Origin: Cytobacillus solani
GTDB lineage: Bacteria; Bacillota; Bacilli; Bacillales; Cytobacillaceae
NCBI RefSeq assembly: GCF_001420595.1
Contig: NZ_LJIX01000006.1
Location: 3,965,485-4,013,975, forward strand
Direction of reading: 5' to 3'
DNA: 48,491 bases
Shown here one piece after another: positions 27,814 to 36,404 of this stretch. Position 1 is the first letter of the stretch, and the number at the start of each line of letters is the position of its first letter. Under the pieces are notes generated by a model. The model was not told the DNA's origin. It worked only from the letters and a program-made list of their open reading frames with translations, and did not search any database. The translations under genes and the position numbers were made by a program.

Positions 27814-27949
27814 ATTATATAATTCATTTATTTAATAGTCAATTTTCTTTTCTGTTTTCAACGATCTATTGCAACTGCGTACAACAACCTCAATTAAGGA
27901 AGGGACTAACTAAGTCAGCCCCTGTTATATTCGTTATAAAAGAAGTCTA

Positions 27950-28357
27950 TTAAGCTTCTAATTTCATCAATGCACCAAAATACTGTGAAGCACTGCTAAA
28001 GGCAATAAATGCACATAGTTCACTTATTTCCTCTTCACTGAAACATTCCTTCAGTATTTTAAACGTTGACTCCTCCATTTCTCCCCTCATCTTTAAAAAT
28101 ACTTCAGCAAAGCCTACTGCCATAGATGTTTTTTCGTTAAACTTATCTGGCTCTGGTTTTCCTTTCGCTTTACAATACTCACATCCGTTACTTTGTGCTA
28201 AAGTTCGTCTGACCTGCTCCTTTAATGCAGCAGAGAGCCGTCCATCCTTTTCTAATACATCTCCTAAGGATACCCATGCATCCATTACCTCTTTATTATG
28301 TCCTAACAATCTTTGAAATGATGTTTTCCCAAAATTTGATTCTACAATCCTTGCCAT
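27950..28357 (-). CDS. Carboxymuconolactone decarboxylase-family (AhpD-like) protein
   Basis: 135-residue all-helical AhpD-like protein. NGCEYCKAKGK (about 57-67) holds the redox CxxC pair, although the family's following H/C-xx-H is replaced by KAKGK. FSEEEISELCAFIAFSSASQYFGALMKL forms the last helices. AhpD relatives have peroxidase or disulfide-relay activity; the exact partner is unknown. It is divergent from the Lrp-type regulator 100 nt away, which may control it. Strong GGAGGTG ribosome site. Confidence 0.8.
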   Translation of the reverse strand: MARIVESNFGKTSFQRLLGHNKEVMDAWVSLGDVLEKDGRLSAALKEQVRRTLAQSNGCEYCKAKGKPEPDKFNEKTSMAVGFAEVFLKMRGEMEESTFKILKECFSEEEISELCAFIAFSSASQYFGALMKLEA

Positions 28358-28458
28358 AAAAGCACCTCCTCGTTATATTAATTATAGAAGACAAAATTAC
28401 TATTTTTAATTAAATTCATAACGAAAAGTAAGATAATTTCCGTGAAATTTAATGAATA

Positions 28459-28920
28459 ATGGAGGATTCACTAAAAAAAATGAAAATTGATGATACTGAT
28501 AAAAAAATATTAGATGAATTACAAAATAATAGTCGTTTATCAATGAGTGAGCTTGGAAGAAGGGTTAATTTATCTTCCCCATCTGTAACTGAGCGAGTCC
28601 GACAGATGGAATCATTTGGATTGATAAAAAAATATACATTAGAAATTGATTATGAAACATTAGGTCAGCCTATCCAATGCATAATAGAGGCAACTGTAAA
28701 AAATGGGGATTATACATCCTTTAAAAGGCATATTGAAAAACTTCCAAACGTGGAATTTTGTTACCGTATTGCTGGAAATGCTTGTTATATGTTAAAAATG
28801 CATTTTGAAACATTTTCTAAAGCAGAGGAATTCATTGATCATATCAGCCCATTTGCACAGACTGTAACACATTTTATCTTTTCCAAAGTTTCAACAAATC
28901 TAAGATTCTCTCCAGACTGA
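28459..28920 (+). CDS. Lrp/AsnC family transcriptional regulator
   Basis: 153 residues. N-terminal HTH: IDDTDKKILDELQNNSRLSMSELGRRVNLSSPSVTERVRQME (about 10-52), followed by GLIKKYTLEIDYETLGQPI and the RAM effector-binding domain (VEFCYRIAGNACYMLKMHFET). Amino acids are the usual ligands. Start uncertain: ATG 28459 has no SD, while GGAGG inside the frame lies somewhat far from Met8 (28480). Probably governs the divergent AhpD-like gene and itself. Confidence 0.88.
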   Translation: MEDSLKKMKIDDTDKKILDELQNNSRLSMSELGRRVNLSSPSVTERVRQMESFGLIKKYTLEIDYETLGQPIQCIIEATVKNGDYTSFKRHIEKLPNVEFCYRIAGNACYMLKMHFETFSKAEEFIDHISPFAQTVTHFIFSKVSTNLRFSPD

Positions 28921-29000
28921 TTATTTTATAAACCTATTTTACTTCAATAAAAAGCACAATTAGACACGGTTCATAACAATGTTGTTCCTATAGTTCAATT

Positions 29001-29033
29001 AAAAAAGGCGATCTTTTATTAAGATGCGCCTTC
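29001..29033 (-). terminator. Terminator after DUF3231 gene
   Basis: Stem AAGGCG-ATCTT / AAGAT-GCGCCTT (29005-29032); on the minus strand it is followed by TTTTTT. Confidence 0.75.
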
Positions 29034-29052
29034 TTACAATAAGAGTTTGCGT

Positions 29053-30075
29053 TTATTTTTCCGGACCTTGTGCAAGGGACTTCCTATCAATTGCTTCTGG
29101 CTGTTTCTCCATCCACCCATGTTTAACCATAATTTTGTAACACATCATACCTGCCTCCATGGCATGATTAAATACGGTATAGTAATTTAGAATAATATCC
29201 GAGCGAAAGCTGGAACCTAATGCCGCACCATAGTAAGAAAGAGCTGCATTTACTAAAAATGCTGCGTGAAACATAAGCAATTTGTCTGAAAACGGACTTA
29301 CTGTTGCTTCTGTAATTTCAGCATCCCATCTCTCAGGTACTGGCAAATGTTCTTGTTGTAATATAGAGTCAAAGCTTTGTACATCTTTCTCTGCTAATTT
29401 AACATTTTTCAGCATAAAATTACGTACTTCTTCCAGCTTCGCCACCTGACTGAAAGCGAGACTTAGCGACATAATAAATCCTGTTTTCTTTGAATTAAAG
29501 AAAATAGTACTAAGTTCTGAACTATTGAGTGGTCTTTTGTCTCCAATCAAGTTAGAAATGATCCCTGTAGATTCAATAAATTCCCCTCCAGCAGAAGATG
29601 GTATGCCTGGAACACTTGAGAAATTGGGGTGAGTTTTCGACAATGCCACTATTTGTTGAAACAATTCTTTAGATGTTACTGTACATTCAAAGAAATAATC
29701 TTGAATATCTTTTCGTTCTGTATTTGTTACCGCTAAGCTATATGCAGTTAACCCATGTATCGTCATAATGTACGAGTAAAACAGGATATACTGGTCAGAA
29801 AACAGACGTGGGGCTTTAAGATTTACATCCTTCTCTGTAAATCCTATAGGAACCTGGAAGTTTGCACTCTTTAATATTTTCGGAATTTTTGCGATATGAC
29901 TCTCAGCCAACTGCAATGACCGCTCTATAATCTGTTTAATCTCTTCGTCCTCTACAATTTTAAGAAAATATTTGTACATACATATTGCCATACTGTCACC
30001 CATGTACTGAAGCCAAAGAGCAGAAACTTCAGCAGCAGTTAAGGTGTTTTTCTTTGTTTCCCTAAAAATCCCCAA
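29053..30075 (-). CDS. DUF3231 family protein
   Basis: 340-residue protein with two repeats of a ferritin-like helical DUF3231 unit: residues ~10-165 (LTAAEVSALWLQYMGDSMAICMYKYFL...) and ~180-325 (LNSSELSTIFFNSKKTGFIMSLSLAFSQ...). Each repeat carries an EVRNFM/EEIKQII helix and a PVPIGFT/PVPERWD turn. These proteins are common in spore-forming Bacillaceae and some are forespore-associated; biochemical function unknown. The start is TTG with GGGGG seven nt upstream. Monocistronic. Confidence 0.85.
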   Translation of the reverse strand: MGIFRETKKNTLTAAEVSALWLQYMGDSMAICMYKYFLKIVEDEEIKQIIERSLQLAESHIAKIPKILKSANFQVPIGFTEKDVNLKAPRLFSDQYILFYSYIMTIHGLTAYSLAVTNTERKDIQDYFFECTVTSKELFQQIVALSKTHPNFSSVPGIPSSAGGEFIESTGIISNLIGDKRPLNSSELSTIFFNSKKTGFIMSLSLAFSQVAKLEEVRNFMLKNVKLAEKDVQSFDSILQQEHLPVPERWDAEITEATVSPFSDKLLMFHAAFLVNAALSYYGAALGSSFRSDIILNYYTVFNHAMEAGMMCYKIMVKHGWMEKQPEAIDRKSLAQGPEK

Positions 30076-30245
30076 AACAATACCCCCAAATTTTGTTACA
30101 TTTATGATTTTGAAGTTATTTTATGGTATTAATTAGGAAGTATACTCAAAAATTATAAGAACTCTCAGCTAGAACTATGTATAAGATCCTAGAATTGAGG
30201 GCTTCTCTACAACCAGGGTAGTAAATGCATTACCCCACATTCGAT

Positions 30246-31352
30246 TTAGCCGATTCGCATTAATTCAGTCGGAAAGGATGTTAGAAGCTTTCCATGTCCA
30301 TCTTCATCAATATATACATTTTCCTCAATGCGGACACCGCCATAGCCTGGAATATAAATACCCGGTTCAACAGTAAAGAGAATTCCTCTTTCAACGATTA
30401 AGTCATTATTTCCATGAACGGAAGGCTCTTCATGTACGTCGATTCCGAGGCCGTGCCCTACACGATTATTAAAGTATTGACCATACCCCGCCTCTTTTAT
30501 GACTTTTCGGGCTGCAATATCAATTTGCCTAATTGGGATACCCGCTCTTGCTGCTTCAACACCCGCTTGAGTAGCCTTGCGAACAACATCATAAATTTCT
30601 CTCTGCTTCGCTGTTTCTTCACCCATAATAAAAGTACGTGTAATATCTGAACAATATCCATCAGCAATGACACCCATATCAATTAGTAAAAAATCACCTC
30701 TATTTATCGTCTTACTATCAGGACGCCCATGTGGCAATGCCGATTTCGCTCCAGAGAGTATAATAGAAGAAAACGCAGGACCCTCAGCGCCAAACTTTCT
30801 CATTAGATATTCAAGCTCCGCAGTTAATTCCTGTTCCGTCATGCCTTCTTTTACCTTTTTGATGCCCTCATCCATTACTTTTTCAATTACATAAATAGCT
30901 TTCTGAACCTTATTGCACTCTTCTTGTGTTTTTCTCATTCTTTGTGCAGAAATAAAGTCGCCAATATTTAGGTAGCTGAAGTTTTGGAAACTATTATGTA
31001 ACTGTTCCTGCTGGAATAATGAAATCACTTTTGTCTCTAAACCAATGGTTTTAATTTCTGCACCTATCGTATCTTTTAATACTTTATAGGGATTTACCTC
31101 ATCTGAAATAGGTACAATGCGTTTAACATACGAAACTCCTTCAGCTATTTCCAAATCTAAAGACGGTACAAATAAGTATTGGCTTTGCTTTTTAAGATCA
31201 ATTACCAACGCCATAAATCTTTCATGTGGATCAGAATAAAAGCCTGTATAATAGAATACGTTTTTTGGTTCTTTAATTATTGCTAAATCTACATCTAGAG
31301 TATACAAATAATTTGCTAACGCCGTTAATCTGCTCTGATATTGTTCATTCAT
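30246..31352 (-). CDS. M24 Xaa-Pro peptidase (second copy)
   Basis: 368-residue aminopeptidase P/prolidase-family enzyme. N-terminal creatinase-like domain (1-140), catalytic domain after it. Metal ligands D225 (LIDMGVIADGY), D236 (CSDITRT), H300 (RVGHGLGIDVHEEP), E329 (TVEPGIYIPGYG) and E343 (GVRIEEN) are all present. It is only modestly similar to the copy at 9009-10076 and stands alone with a GGGGG ribosome site. Role: turnover of proline-containing peptides in the cytosol. It lies next to the island insertion site but outside it. Confidence 0.9.
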   Translation of the reverse strand: MNEQYQSRLTALANYLYTLDVDLAIIKEPKNVFYYTGFYSDPHERFMALVIDLKKQSQYLFVPSLDLEIAEGVSYVKRIVPISDEVNPYKVLKDTIGAEIKTIGLETKVISLFQQEQLHNSFQNFSYLNIGDFISAQRMRKTQEECNKVQKAIYVIEKVMDEGIKKVKEGMTEQELTAELEYLMRKFGAEGPAFSSIILSGAKSALPHGRPDSKTINRGDFLLIDMGVIADGYCSDITRTFIMGEETAKQREIYDVVRKATQAGVEAARAGIPIRQIDIAARKVIKEAGYGQYFNNRVGHGLGIDVHEEPSVHGNNDLIVERGILFTVEPGIYIPGYGGVRIEENVYIDEDGHGKLLTSFPTELMRIG

Positions 31353-31575
31353 ATGATCATCCCCCGACTTTTATTTTTTCCTTATAGCAAATGAATCTTT
31401 CTAATTTTCATAATTTAATTATGCAATATTTATGCCATAAATCTATCCGTCTGTACATTGTTACAACAAATATTTTTGTATAAGAAAAGTGATCAATGAA
31501 TATGTATTCAGCAGTAAAATCCCCTTGCCAAAAACCATGGTTGTAGTTATAATTTTCTTGTATCCATCATTATCC

Positions 31576-31648
31576 GGGGCATTAGCTCAGCTGGGAGAGC
31601 GCTACGCTGGCAGCGTAGAGGTCAGGGGTTCGAGCCCCCTATGCTCCA
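31576..31648 (+). tRNA. tRNA-Ala (anticodon GGC)
   Basis: A complete cloverleaf: acceptor GGGGCAT/ATGCTCC including the G3-U70 alanine identity pair, D-arm GCTC...GAGC, anticodon stem CTACG/CGTAG with loop CTGGCAG, T-arm AGGGG-TTCGAGC-CCCCT, discriminator A. CCA is not encoded. Its 3' half serves as the attachment site of the following island. Confidence 0.95.
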
Positions 31649-31650
31649 TA
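31618..31650 (+). repeat. attL: 33-bp direct repeat overlapping the tRNA-Ala 3' end
   Basis: The sequence from GAGGTCAGGGG to CTATGCTCCATA is repeated exactly at 45191-45223, 13.57 kb away. This is the usual footprint of a tyrosine-recombinase element in a tRNA gene. Confidence 0.9.
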
Positions 31651-31654
31651 ACTA

Positions 31655-31690
31655 AACCCTTAGAGCCACATAGGTTCTAAGGGTTTTTTA
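31655..31690 (+). terminator. Terminator after tRNA-Ala
   Basis: AACCCTTAGA / TCTAAGGGTT stem followed by TTTTTTA. It lies on the island side of attL. Confidence 0.85.
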
Positions 31691-31719
31691 TTTTATCTAA
31701 ACATAAAAATTTTGTATTT

Positions 31720-31739
31720 GTTGACGAATTGTTGACGAA
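31720..31739. promoter_or_regulatory. Tandem GTTGACGAA repeats, candidate integrase arm sites
   Basis: GTTGACGAA occurs at 31720-31728 and 31731-31739, an 11-bp period (about one helical turn) close to attL, as expected for arm-type recombinase binding sites. Confidence 0.4.
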
Positions 31740-31740
31740 A

Positions 31741-32022
31741 TATAATTTTTGCTATTTTTACACCGCATTTTCAACTTGCTTTAATACATTTAATATTAAT
31801 GGAGAAACTTGAATAAGCACATAACCAAGTCCTGCATTTTGAATCATGGTCATTTAAAAATCTATGTTTTATTCAACAATCGCGCCCTTTAACAGAAGAC
31901 TCGATTTCAAGATAATCTTAAAAGACATTAATAACGTTCTTTCTCTATTGCCCCTATTTTGCGGAAGAAAATTTCAACGACCTTATTGAAGAAACGTCAC
32001 CGTTAGCTAATTACAGTTTGAA
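31741..32022. other. Island left end without a supported gene
   Basis: Where an integrase gene would be expected there is none. A short minus-strand frame (MTMIQNAGLGYVLIQVSPLI..., about 31 codons) has no ribosome site. One copy of the dispersed GCCCGATTGTTGAA-type repeat is present (31871-31888). Confidence 0.4.
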
Positions 32023-32265
32023 CTAATGACTGAAATCTCTAAATAGCTTTTCTATTTCTTTGAGATCATAAAAGTTGCTATCGCTTATGAATTTTTCAAT
32101 TTCAACTGTACCATCCTCCATAAATTCAACTTCCCAACGCTGCCCTGGTACAGCAATTTCAACCATAATAGCTTCATTTCTAACTTTATTTAGCTTATAA
32201 AATATTTTACTTTCTTCTAATTTATTTAGGAAATGAATTAACTCCTTAATCCCCACCAAAACCAT
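32023..32265 (-). CDS. Small acidic hypothetical protein, possible orphan immunity protein
   Basis: 80 residues, unrecognised by function. The pattern GIKELIHFLNKLEESKIFYKLNKVRNEAIMVEIAVPGQRWEVEFMEDGTVEIEKF is a compact alpha-beta domain that I associate with small Bacillus proteins found near secreted polymorphic toxins. No toxin gene is adjacent, so the immunity idea is weak. The first ATG abuts AAGGGG; a TTG two codons later has better spacing and may be the true start. Confidence 0.6.
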   Translation of the reverse strand: MVLVGIKELIHFLNKLEESKIFYKLNKVRNEAIMVEIAVPGQRWEVEFMEDGTVEIEKFISDSNFYDLKEIEKLFRDFSH

Positions 32266-32398
32266 CCCCTTATTGGTTATTGCAGTTTACATTCTAAATC
32301 CTTATTAAACTATCCTGCTCGTTTGTTGAATAAGAAAAAAGAGGTGCCGCAGCAACCTCCTTCTTAAACTCAAGCCCCCGTTAGTTGAAGAAACGTAT

Positions 32399-33043
32399 CT
32401 ACTTAAATTCATTTGCAAATGCACCATTTTCGTTATGCAATAAATATCTTTTATCATTAACTACATTATGGTAATCAATTTCTAAAAAATATGTTGCTTT
32501 ACTTAGAACGTCATAAAAGAAAGGAACAAACTCCAAATCTTTAAAAACATAAACTTCTATTTGTTCATCATTATTTCTATATGCTTCAAATATACGATGG
32601 TTTCCATTGATACAATAAGGTTTGTTGTTGGTTAAATATCGACTCTGAAGTACCATTACAGGATTTTTATGATTGGGTTTTATTCGGTTTGGGTCTTTAT
32701 TTATGTTACCTTGGTCAACAGCTTCAATTATATTCGATGGAGAAGTCTTTATGGGTTTAATGTTTTTTTCTTTTATAAATGTAGTAGCCCCGTCTATGTC
32801 TAAGGTATACTCAAATACCCCAGTCGTGAACTCTGCATATAACGAGAATGTCTCCTGACCAATTGGATGTATCACTGGGTAAGTTTCATCTACAAGAGTT
32901 TGGTTTAAAATATCAGTCCATTTTGAGGCAACTTCAGCCCCATAGCTGGATTCTTTCCGCATTACTTGAATGCGTGAAATAAAGTGTTTAAAAGGTTTGA
33001 ATTCCTGAGACTCTTTTTCGTATAATTCTATTTTACTTACCAT
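32399..33043 (-). CDS. Hypothetical protein with ParB/sulfiredoxin-like nuclease motif
   Basis: 214 residues. The region NPVMVLQSRYLTNNKPYCINGNHRIFEAYRNNDEQIEVYVF (about 127-170) resembles the ParB-like domain, in which a GNHR motif (INGNHR here) forms the nucleotide-binding loop. N- and C-terminal parts are not recognised. No membrane segment. Good AAGGGG ribosome site. Stand-alone cargo gene on the island; a DNA-binding, nuclease or CTPase activity is only a suggestion. Confidence 0.6.
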   Translation of the reverse strand: MVSKIELYEKESQEFKPFKHFISRIQVMRKESSYGAEVASKWTDILNQTLVDETYPVIHPIGQETFSLYAEFTTGVFEYTLDIDGATTFIKEKNIKPIKTSPSNIIEAVDQGNINKDPNRIKPNHKNPVMVLQSRYLTNNKPYCINGNHRIFEAYRNNDEQIEVYVFKDLEFVPFFYDVLSKATYFLEIDYHNVVNDKRYLLHNENGAFANEFK

Positions 33044-33380
33044 TTAATATCCCCTTTGCTACTTTTATATCAAAAAATCAAATTCACTTTTTTTTAGATT
33101 TCTAATAATAACCACCGTTTATACACCCCATTATTTTTTAAGACATTTTATTTACTTCTATGTAAAACAATTATTTTCCTTCTTCAATTAAACTGCCCCG
33201 TTACTTTAAGTACATTTCTTCACAAACTCGCATAATATATCAGGTTTTGTTTATTCCATTATATGGCCCGATTATTGAATAACACTAATGACGATTGTTT
33301 AATTAATTGCTCGGATAGCTAACCAGGCAAAATTAAAAATCCCTTCTCGTTCGAGAGGGGCTTAGTTATTCCATTAAGCA
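33044..33380. other. Intergenic region with repeat copy and terminator
   Basis: No ORF with a ribosome site. It contains one dispersed-repeat copy (33264-33285) and, at 33331-33362, a hairpin (CCCTCTC/GAGAAGGG then ATTTTTAATTTT on the minus strand) that ends the gene at 33381. Confidence 0.55.
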
Positions 33381-33914
33381 TTAAGTATCTCTATCTGGAT
33401 CGATATCACCAGTTATTTGAGTAAAGCCATTATACCCTTCAATGTTAAGGAGCAAATTGCCTTCATTATCTACTTTAATAATATCTATTAAAGCTACTAC
33501 TTTTTTGGGATTTATAGTATCTAAATAAAAAATACTATTTTCTATTTTTGTTTCTCCATCTTTTAGATAATATTGCATATACATACTTAAGTCTGAGCTA
33601 GAAAGATTAATACTTTTACTTGTCAATTTAGTACTCTGTCCTGGTTTTAATTGTTTGATTTCGCCTATCTCTTGGAAATTAATATCTAGTAAATGACCAA
33701 ATGAAAATTTAAGATTTGAGATATCCTGTTGGCTTGAATTTTTAACCTCTATTGTCACTCCTGTATCGTATTTTCTATACTCGCCTTGTGTATCAATCAT
33801 TATAAAGTAGGATATTCCGTAGGATATTACGTATAAAACTCCATAGGATAGTATGCCTAACAATACGAAGCTTGTTAATATTAACAATATAACTCTCATT
33901 ATTTTTGTGGCCAA
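33381..33914 (-). CDS. Hypothetical membrane-anchored protein
   Basis: 177 residues with one N-terminal membrane anchor (RVILLILTSFVLLGILSYGVLYVISYG), then a predicted extracellular beta-rich domain (TGVTIEVKNSSQQDISNLKFSFGHLLDI ... LLLNIEGYNGFTQITGDIDPDR). The NxSxxxISNLKF style suggests an immunoglobulin-like or FxLYD fold; not recognised further. TTG start with AAGGAG nine nt upstream. Terminated by the hairpin at about 33350. Confidence 0.6.
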   Translation of the reverse strand: MATKIMRVILLILTSFVLLGILSYGVLYVISYGISYFIMIDTQGEYRKYDTGVTIEVKNSSQQDISNLKFSFGHLLDINFQEIGEIKQLKPGQSTKLTSKSINLSSSDLSMYMQYYLKDGETKIENSIFYLDTINPKKVVALIDIIKVDNEGNLLLNIEGYNGFTQITGDIDPDRDT

Positions 33915-33934
33915 AGATTTATCTCCTTTAAGAT

Positions 33935-33965
33935 AAAAAGCCCTTCACAATCGAGTGGGGCTTTC
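33935..33965 (-). terminator. Terminator after the 95-aa membrane protein gene
   Basis: Minus-strand AAGCCCCACTCG / TGAAGGGCTT stem followed by TTTTAT. Confidence 0.7.
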
Positions 33966-34114
33966 AATGCTTGAGTTAGTTGAATAAGAATAGACGTATA
34001 TTCCACAATTGCGCCCGATTGTTGAAGATCGTTATTGAACTAAAGCTCACGTTAGTTATACATAAAGACTTACACATTAATTGCGTATTATATAAATGAT
34101 GTGACAATAAGTCA

Positions 34115-34402
34115 TTATTTCTTACCTTTTCGTTCTAAAAGTATAGGTGCTATATTTAGTAAGATAGAAACAATTGTCAAAAACCATAATGCTCTTTCCA
34201 TACCAGGTACTACATCCTCTAAAGCTGCCCAATCTTTCACTTCTACCCACACCGATACAAGACTGTATTCTGCACAAAGTGTTAATGCTGTAAATGATAA
34301 TCCTATCGCCATAGCAAGCTTATAATCCTTTCCTACTTTATACATATAAAGATTTATAAAAGTTGCTACTATTGCAATAACCCCAAATATCATAAATAAC
34401 AT
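34115..34402 (-). CDS. Small three-helix membrane protein
   Basis: 95 residues with hydrophobic segments LFMIFGVIAIVATFINLYMY, LAMAIGLSFTALTLCAEYSLV and LWFLTIVSILLNIAPILLE. Between helices 2 and 3 is VWVEVKDWAALEDVVPGMERA. It resembles small uncharacterised Bacillus membrane proteins; function unknown. Clean TATGGAGG ribosome site. Confidence 0.7.
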   Translation of the reverse strand: MLFMIFGVIAIVATFINLYMYKVGKDYKLAMAIGLSFTALTLCAEYSLVSVWVEVKDWAALEDVVPGMERALWFLTIVSILLNIAPILLERKGKK

Positions 34403-34948
34403 TACTAACCTCCATATATTTTTATTTTTGTCGTGTAATAATATAAATGTGCATCATCTCAATTTTTTTTGCATTACATTTTTATTAGACATTAATACGT
34501 CTAATCTTATTTTACATTAAATGCTCTTCCTTTTGTGATTTCTTATTGAACAAACCTGGCCCTATTGTGGAATAGAATGATTCATATTTATTAACTTTTT
34601 AAACGACTCTATTGTTAATTTTACAACTTAATAATCTTTACACCTCCTATAGGCAGATTGGGTTTTTCACACCTTCACATTGAAGCTTTTTCTTCCGATA
34701 AGGTGTGTTTGTCACCCGAATAAGTGCAAACTGTGGATTATATGTGGATAACTTTTTATATCTTTTGATATTTTGAAAATTTTTGCCTTGGATTGTTTGT
34801 AATCAATTTTCAATAACGTTATGGAGGTTATTGGAGATGAATGTTGCATCTGCTATGAATCGAAAGGTCACTAAATGATACAGTGGAAAATTCACGGCGA
34901 AATTTGGTGGAATAAATTAAGCTCTTCTCAAATGAGAGGAGCTTCACT
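34403..34948. other. Long intergenic region with DnaA-box-like and hairpin sequences
   Basis: No supported gene. CACACCTT / AAGGTGTG forms an inverted repeat (about 34669-34707). TGTGGATTA (34732-34740) and TGTGGATAA (34743-34751) are adjacent DnaA-box-like 9-mers. A 13-codon frame with GGAGG upstream (ATG about 34836) is too short to support. One dispersed-repeat copy at 34541-34580. Confidence 0.45.
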
Positions 34949-35188
34949 TTATAATACAGAAACTTTCATTATGTCCATAAACGGAACTTTAGTAACCTTT
35001 GAATCCTTATCGATATGAATTAATCTTGTACGACTATCCATTTTTATAATATTCCCCTGAACGGTCCCTTTTTCCCAAACATCTAAAATTACTTCTGATT
35101 TTTCATCATTTGCCTCTACAAGTGTATTTCCAATCTCCTCTAACTCGAATTCATCCCTTGTTGGTCGTTTTCTCTTAATTTTAGCCAC
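34949..35188 (-). CDS. YolD-like family protein, short
   Basis: 79 residues of the YolD-like type, which accompanies UvrX Y-family polymerases in Bacillus prophages. IKRKRPTRDEFELEEIGNTLVEA is the family start; GNIIKMDSRTRLIHIDKDSKVTKVPFMDIMKVSV the beta-rich end. GTG start with GAGAGGTG upstream, two nt after the WYL-like gene, so they form one operon. This operon is divergent from a second YolD gene across LexA-like sites. Role in SOS mutagenesis is inferred. Confidence 0.7.
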   Translation of the reverse strand: MAKIKRKRPTRDEFELEEIGNTLVEANDEKSEVILDVWEKGTVQGNIIKMDSRTRLIHIDKDSKVTKVPFMDIMKVSVL

Positions 35189-35190
35189 TG

Positions 35191-35409
35191 TTATGCACCT
35201 CTCCTTAGGTTTCCTACTGGCCCGACTGATAAGATGTTAGTTATTTTAAAGGTCCTCTGCTGTTTTCGGATATAGCAATAGGCTTTTAATGACTCCTCAT
35301 TTACTGATAACACCTTAATTCTACGCTGGCTAATATTCCCCTTACAGTCCTGGTATATCATTTCTAATAATGCGCCACTTGCTGCCGCCTTTAATAATAA
35401 ACTTTTCAT
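35191..35409 (-). CDS. Small WYL-domain-like protein
   Basis: 72 residues from the ATG at 35409, which has AAAGGAGG seven nt upstream (a longer frame to 35460 has none). GALLEMIYQDCKGNISQRRIKVLSVNEESLKAYCYIRKQQRTFKITNILSV is a mini WYL domain (ligand-binding SH3-like fold). It is linked to yolD genes in Bacillus prophages and is probably SOS-expressed with them. Confidence 0.75.
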   Translation of the reverse strand: MKSLLLKAAASGALLEMIYQDCKGNISQRRIKVLSVNEESLKAYCYIRKQQRTFKITNILSVGPVGNLRRGA

Positions 35410-35439
35410 CAATCTGACCTCCTTTACTTTTATTTTATA

Positions 35440-35491
35440 CGAACATTCATTCGATTTCAAGTTGAATAAAGAACTAATGTTCGCATATAAT
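35440..35491. promoter_or_regulatory. Divergent SOS promoters with two LexA-box-like sites
   Basis: CGAACATTCATTCG (35440-35453; one half imperfect) and AGAACTAATGTTCG (35470-35483; near-perfect CGAAC-N4-GTTCG). The second lies inside the plus promoter TTGAAT (35462-35467), 18 nt, TATAAT (35486-35491). The first overlaps the minus-strand -10 TATAAA. Confidence 0.75.
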
Positions 35492-35513
35492 ATATGAAAA
35501 GGAGATGGAATTA

Positions 35514-35843
35514 ATGATAAAAGACCGTGGAACTATAAAGTGGACTGCAATGATGCTGCCAGAGCATGTGCAGAGCTTGAAAGATGCACTGGTAGATGAA
35601 CATAGAATCGAACAACCTGAATTAGACGAACAAGCAATAGATGAATTTGAACTGATTATTTGTGAAGCAATGGAATCCAATGAATCATTGAACATTGAAG
35701 TTTTTGAAAATGGTTTCACAAATATAATTACTGGAAATGTCCACTATATAAACAGCATGAAAAGCCAAATTATTGTTCAAGATGCTAAAGGTTATTTTCA
35801 TCACATTCCTTTTAAAAATTTAGTTAACATACAACCAGAGTGA
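35514..35843 (+). CDS. yolD: YolD-like family protein
   Basis: 109 residues: RGTIKWTAMMLPEHVQSLKDAL is the conserved YolD start, followed by an acidic helix and QAIDEFELIICEAMESNESLNIEVFENG. YolD partners UvrX/UmuC-like translesion polymerases under LexA. An ATG at 35505 abuts the AAAGGAG; ATG 35514 is correctly spaced. The uvrX gene follows after a few nt but is broken. The promoter carries a LexA-like box. Confidence 0.85.
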   Translation: MIKDRGTIKWTAMMLPEHVQSLKDALVDEHRIEQPELDEQAIDEFELIICEAMESNESLNIEVFENGFTNIITGNVHYINSMKSQIIVQDAKGYFHHIPFKNLVNIQPE

Positions 35844-35854
35844 GGTAATACATC

Positions 35855-35975
35855 ATGATTGACTACTCTCAATTTCCCGAGCGACAAATCTTATGTATCG
35901 ATATGAAAAGTTTTTATGCAAGTGTAGCAGCTGTTGATTTAGGATTGGATCCCCTCACATGCTACCTTGCTGTAG
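35855..35975 (+). pseudogene. uvrX: uvrX (Y-family DNA polymerase) 5' fragment
   Basis: The first ~40 residues are unmistakable: [26 protein letters not shown], containing the catalytic Asp-Met-Lys-Ser-Phe-Tyr-Ala motif of Y-family polymerases, ending around CYLAVV. After about 35975 the sequence belongs to an oppositely oriented terminase gene, and the open frame continues only as noise. The other ~370 residues are missing. Expressed from the yolD SOS promoter it would give a useless peptide. Confidence 0.85.
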
Positions 35976-36358
35976 TTCTGTTGAGCTCGAATAATGGCTG
36001 CAAACTGTATTTCAATTTGATCATAAATAAGATCAGCTGGGGAACGCTCCTGCATACTTTTAATGATTTCTAAGGTTTCAGCTGGTAGAAACTTTGAGAA
36101 GAAGCCGTGAGTAACAGCGTTTTGATTCTTTTTAGGTGCCCCACCTGTATTTCCTTTTGCATTGATATTCCCTTTTGGCGCTCCCCTCTTTTTTGTGTGA
36201 ACACTTTTTTCTTTGGGTACACCCCTATCCCGATTCCAACTATATCGTTTTTTCCATGACTTTACAGTATTGATGGACACCTCATATTTTTCAGCAATGT
36301 CCTTGTATTTCATGCCTTTAATATAATCTTTCTCAGCTAGAATATACTTTTCAGCCAC
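35939..36358 (-). pseudogene. Phage terminase small subunit, 3'-truncated
   Basis: 139 residues. Helix-turn-helix [37 protein letters not shown] (about 8-44), then basic [37 protein letters not shown], the typical linker of TerS proteins that recognise the packaging site. The sequence is cut near residue 130 by the junction with uvrX; the expected large terminase and structural genes downstream are absent. No clear SD. Function lost. Confidence 0.75.
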
Positions 36359-36404
36359 ACTACATCACCTGCCACCCCCGGATATTTGAGTTGTTTTGGG
36401 CAAA

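Noticed and set aside
31489-31680. 63-codon plus-strand ORF
   Set aside because: Runs through the tRNA-Ala gene and its terminator.
34836-34878. 13-codon ORF after GGAGG
   Set aside because: Too short, poor spacing, no terminator or conserved feature to support translation.
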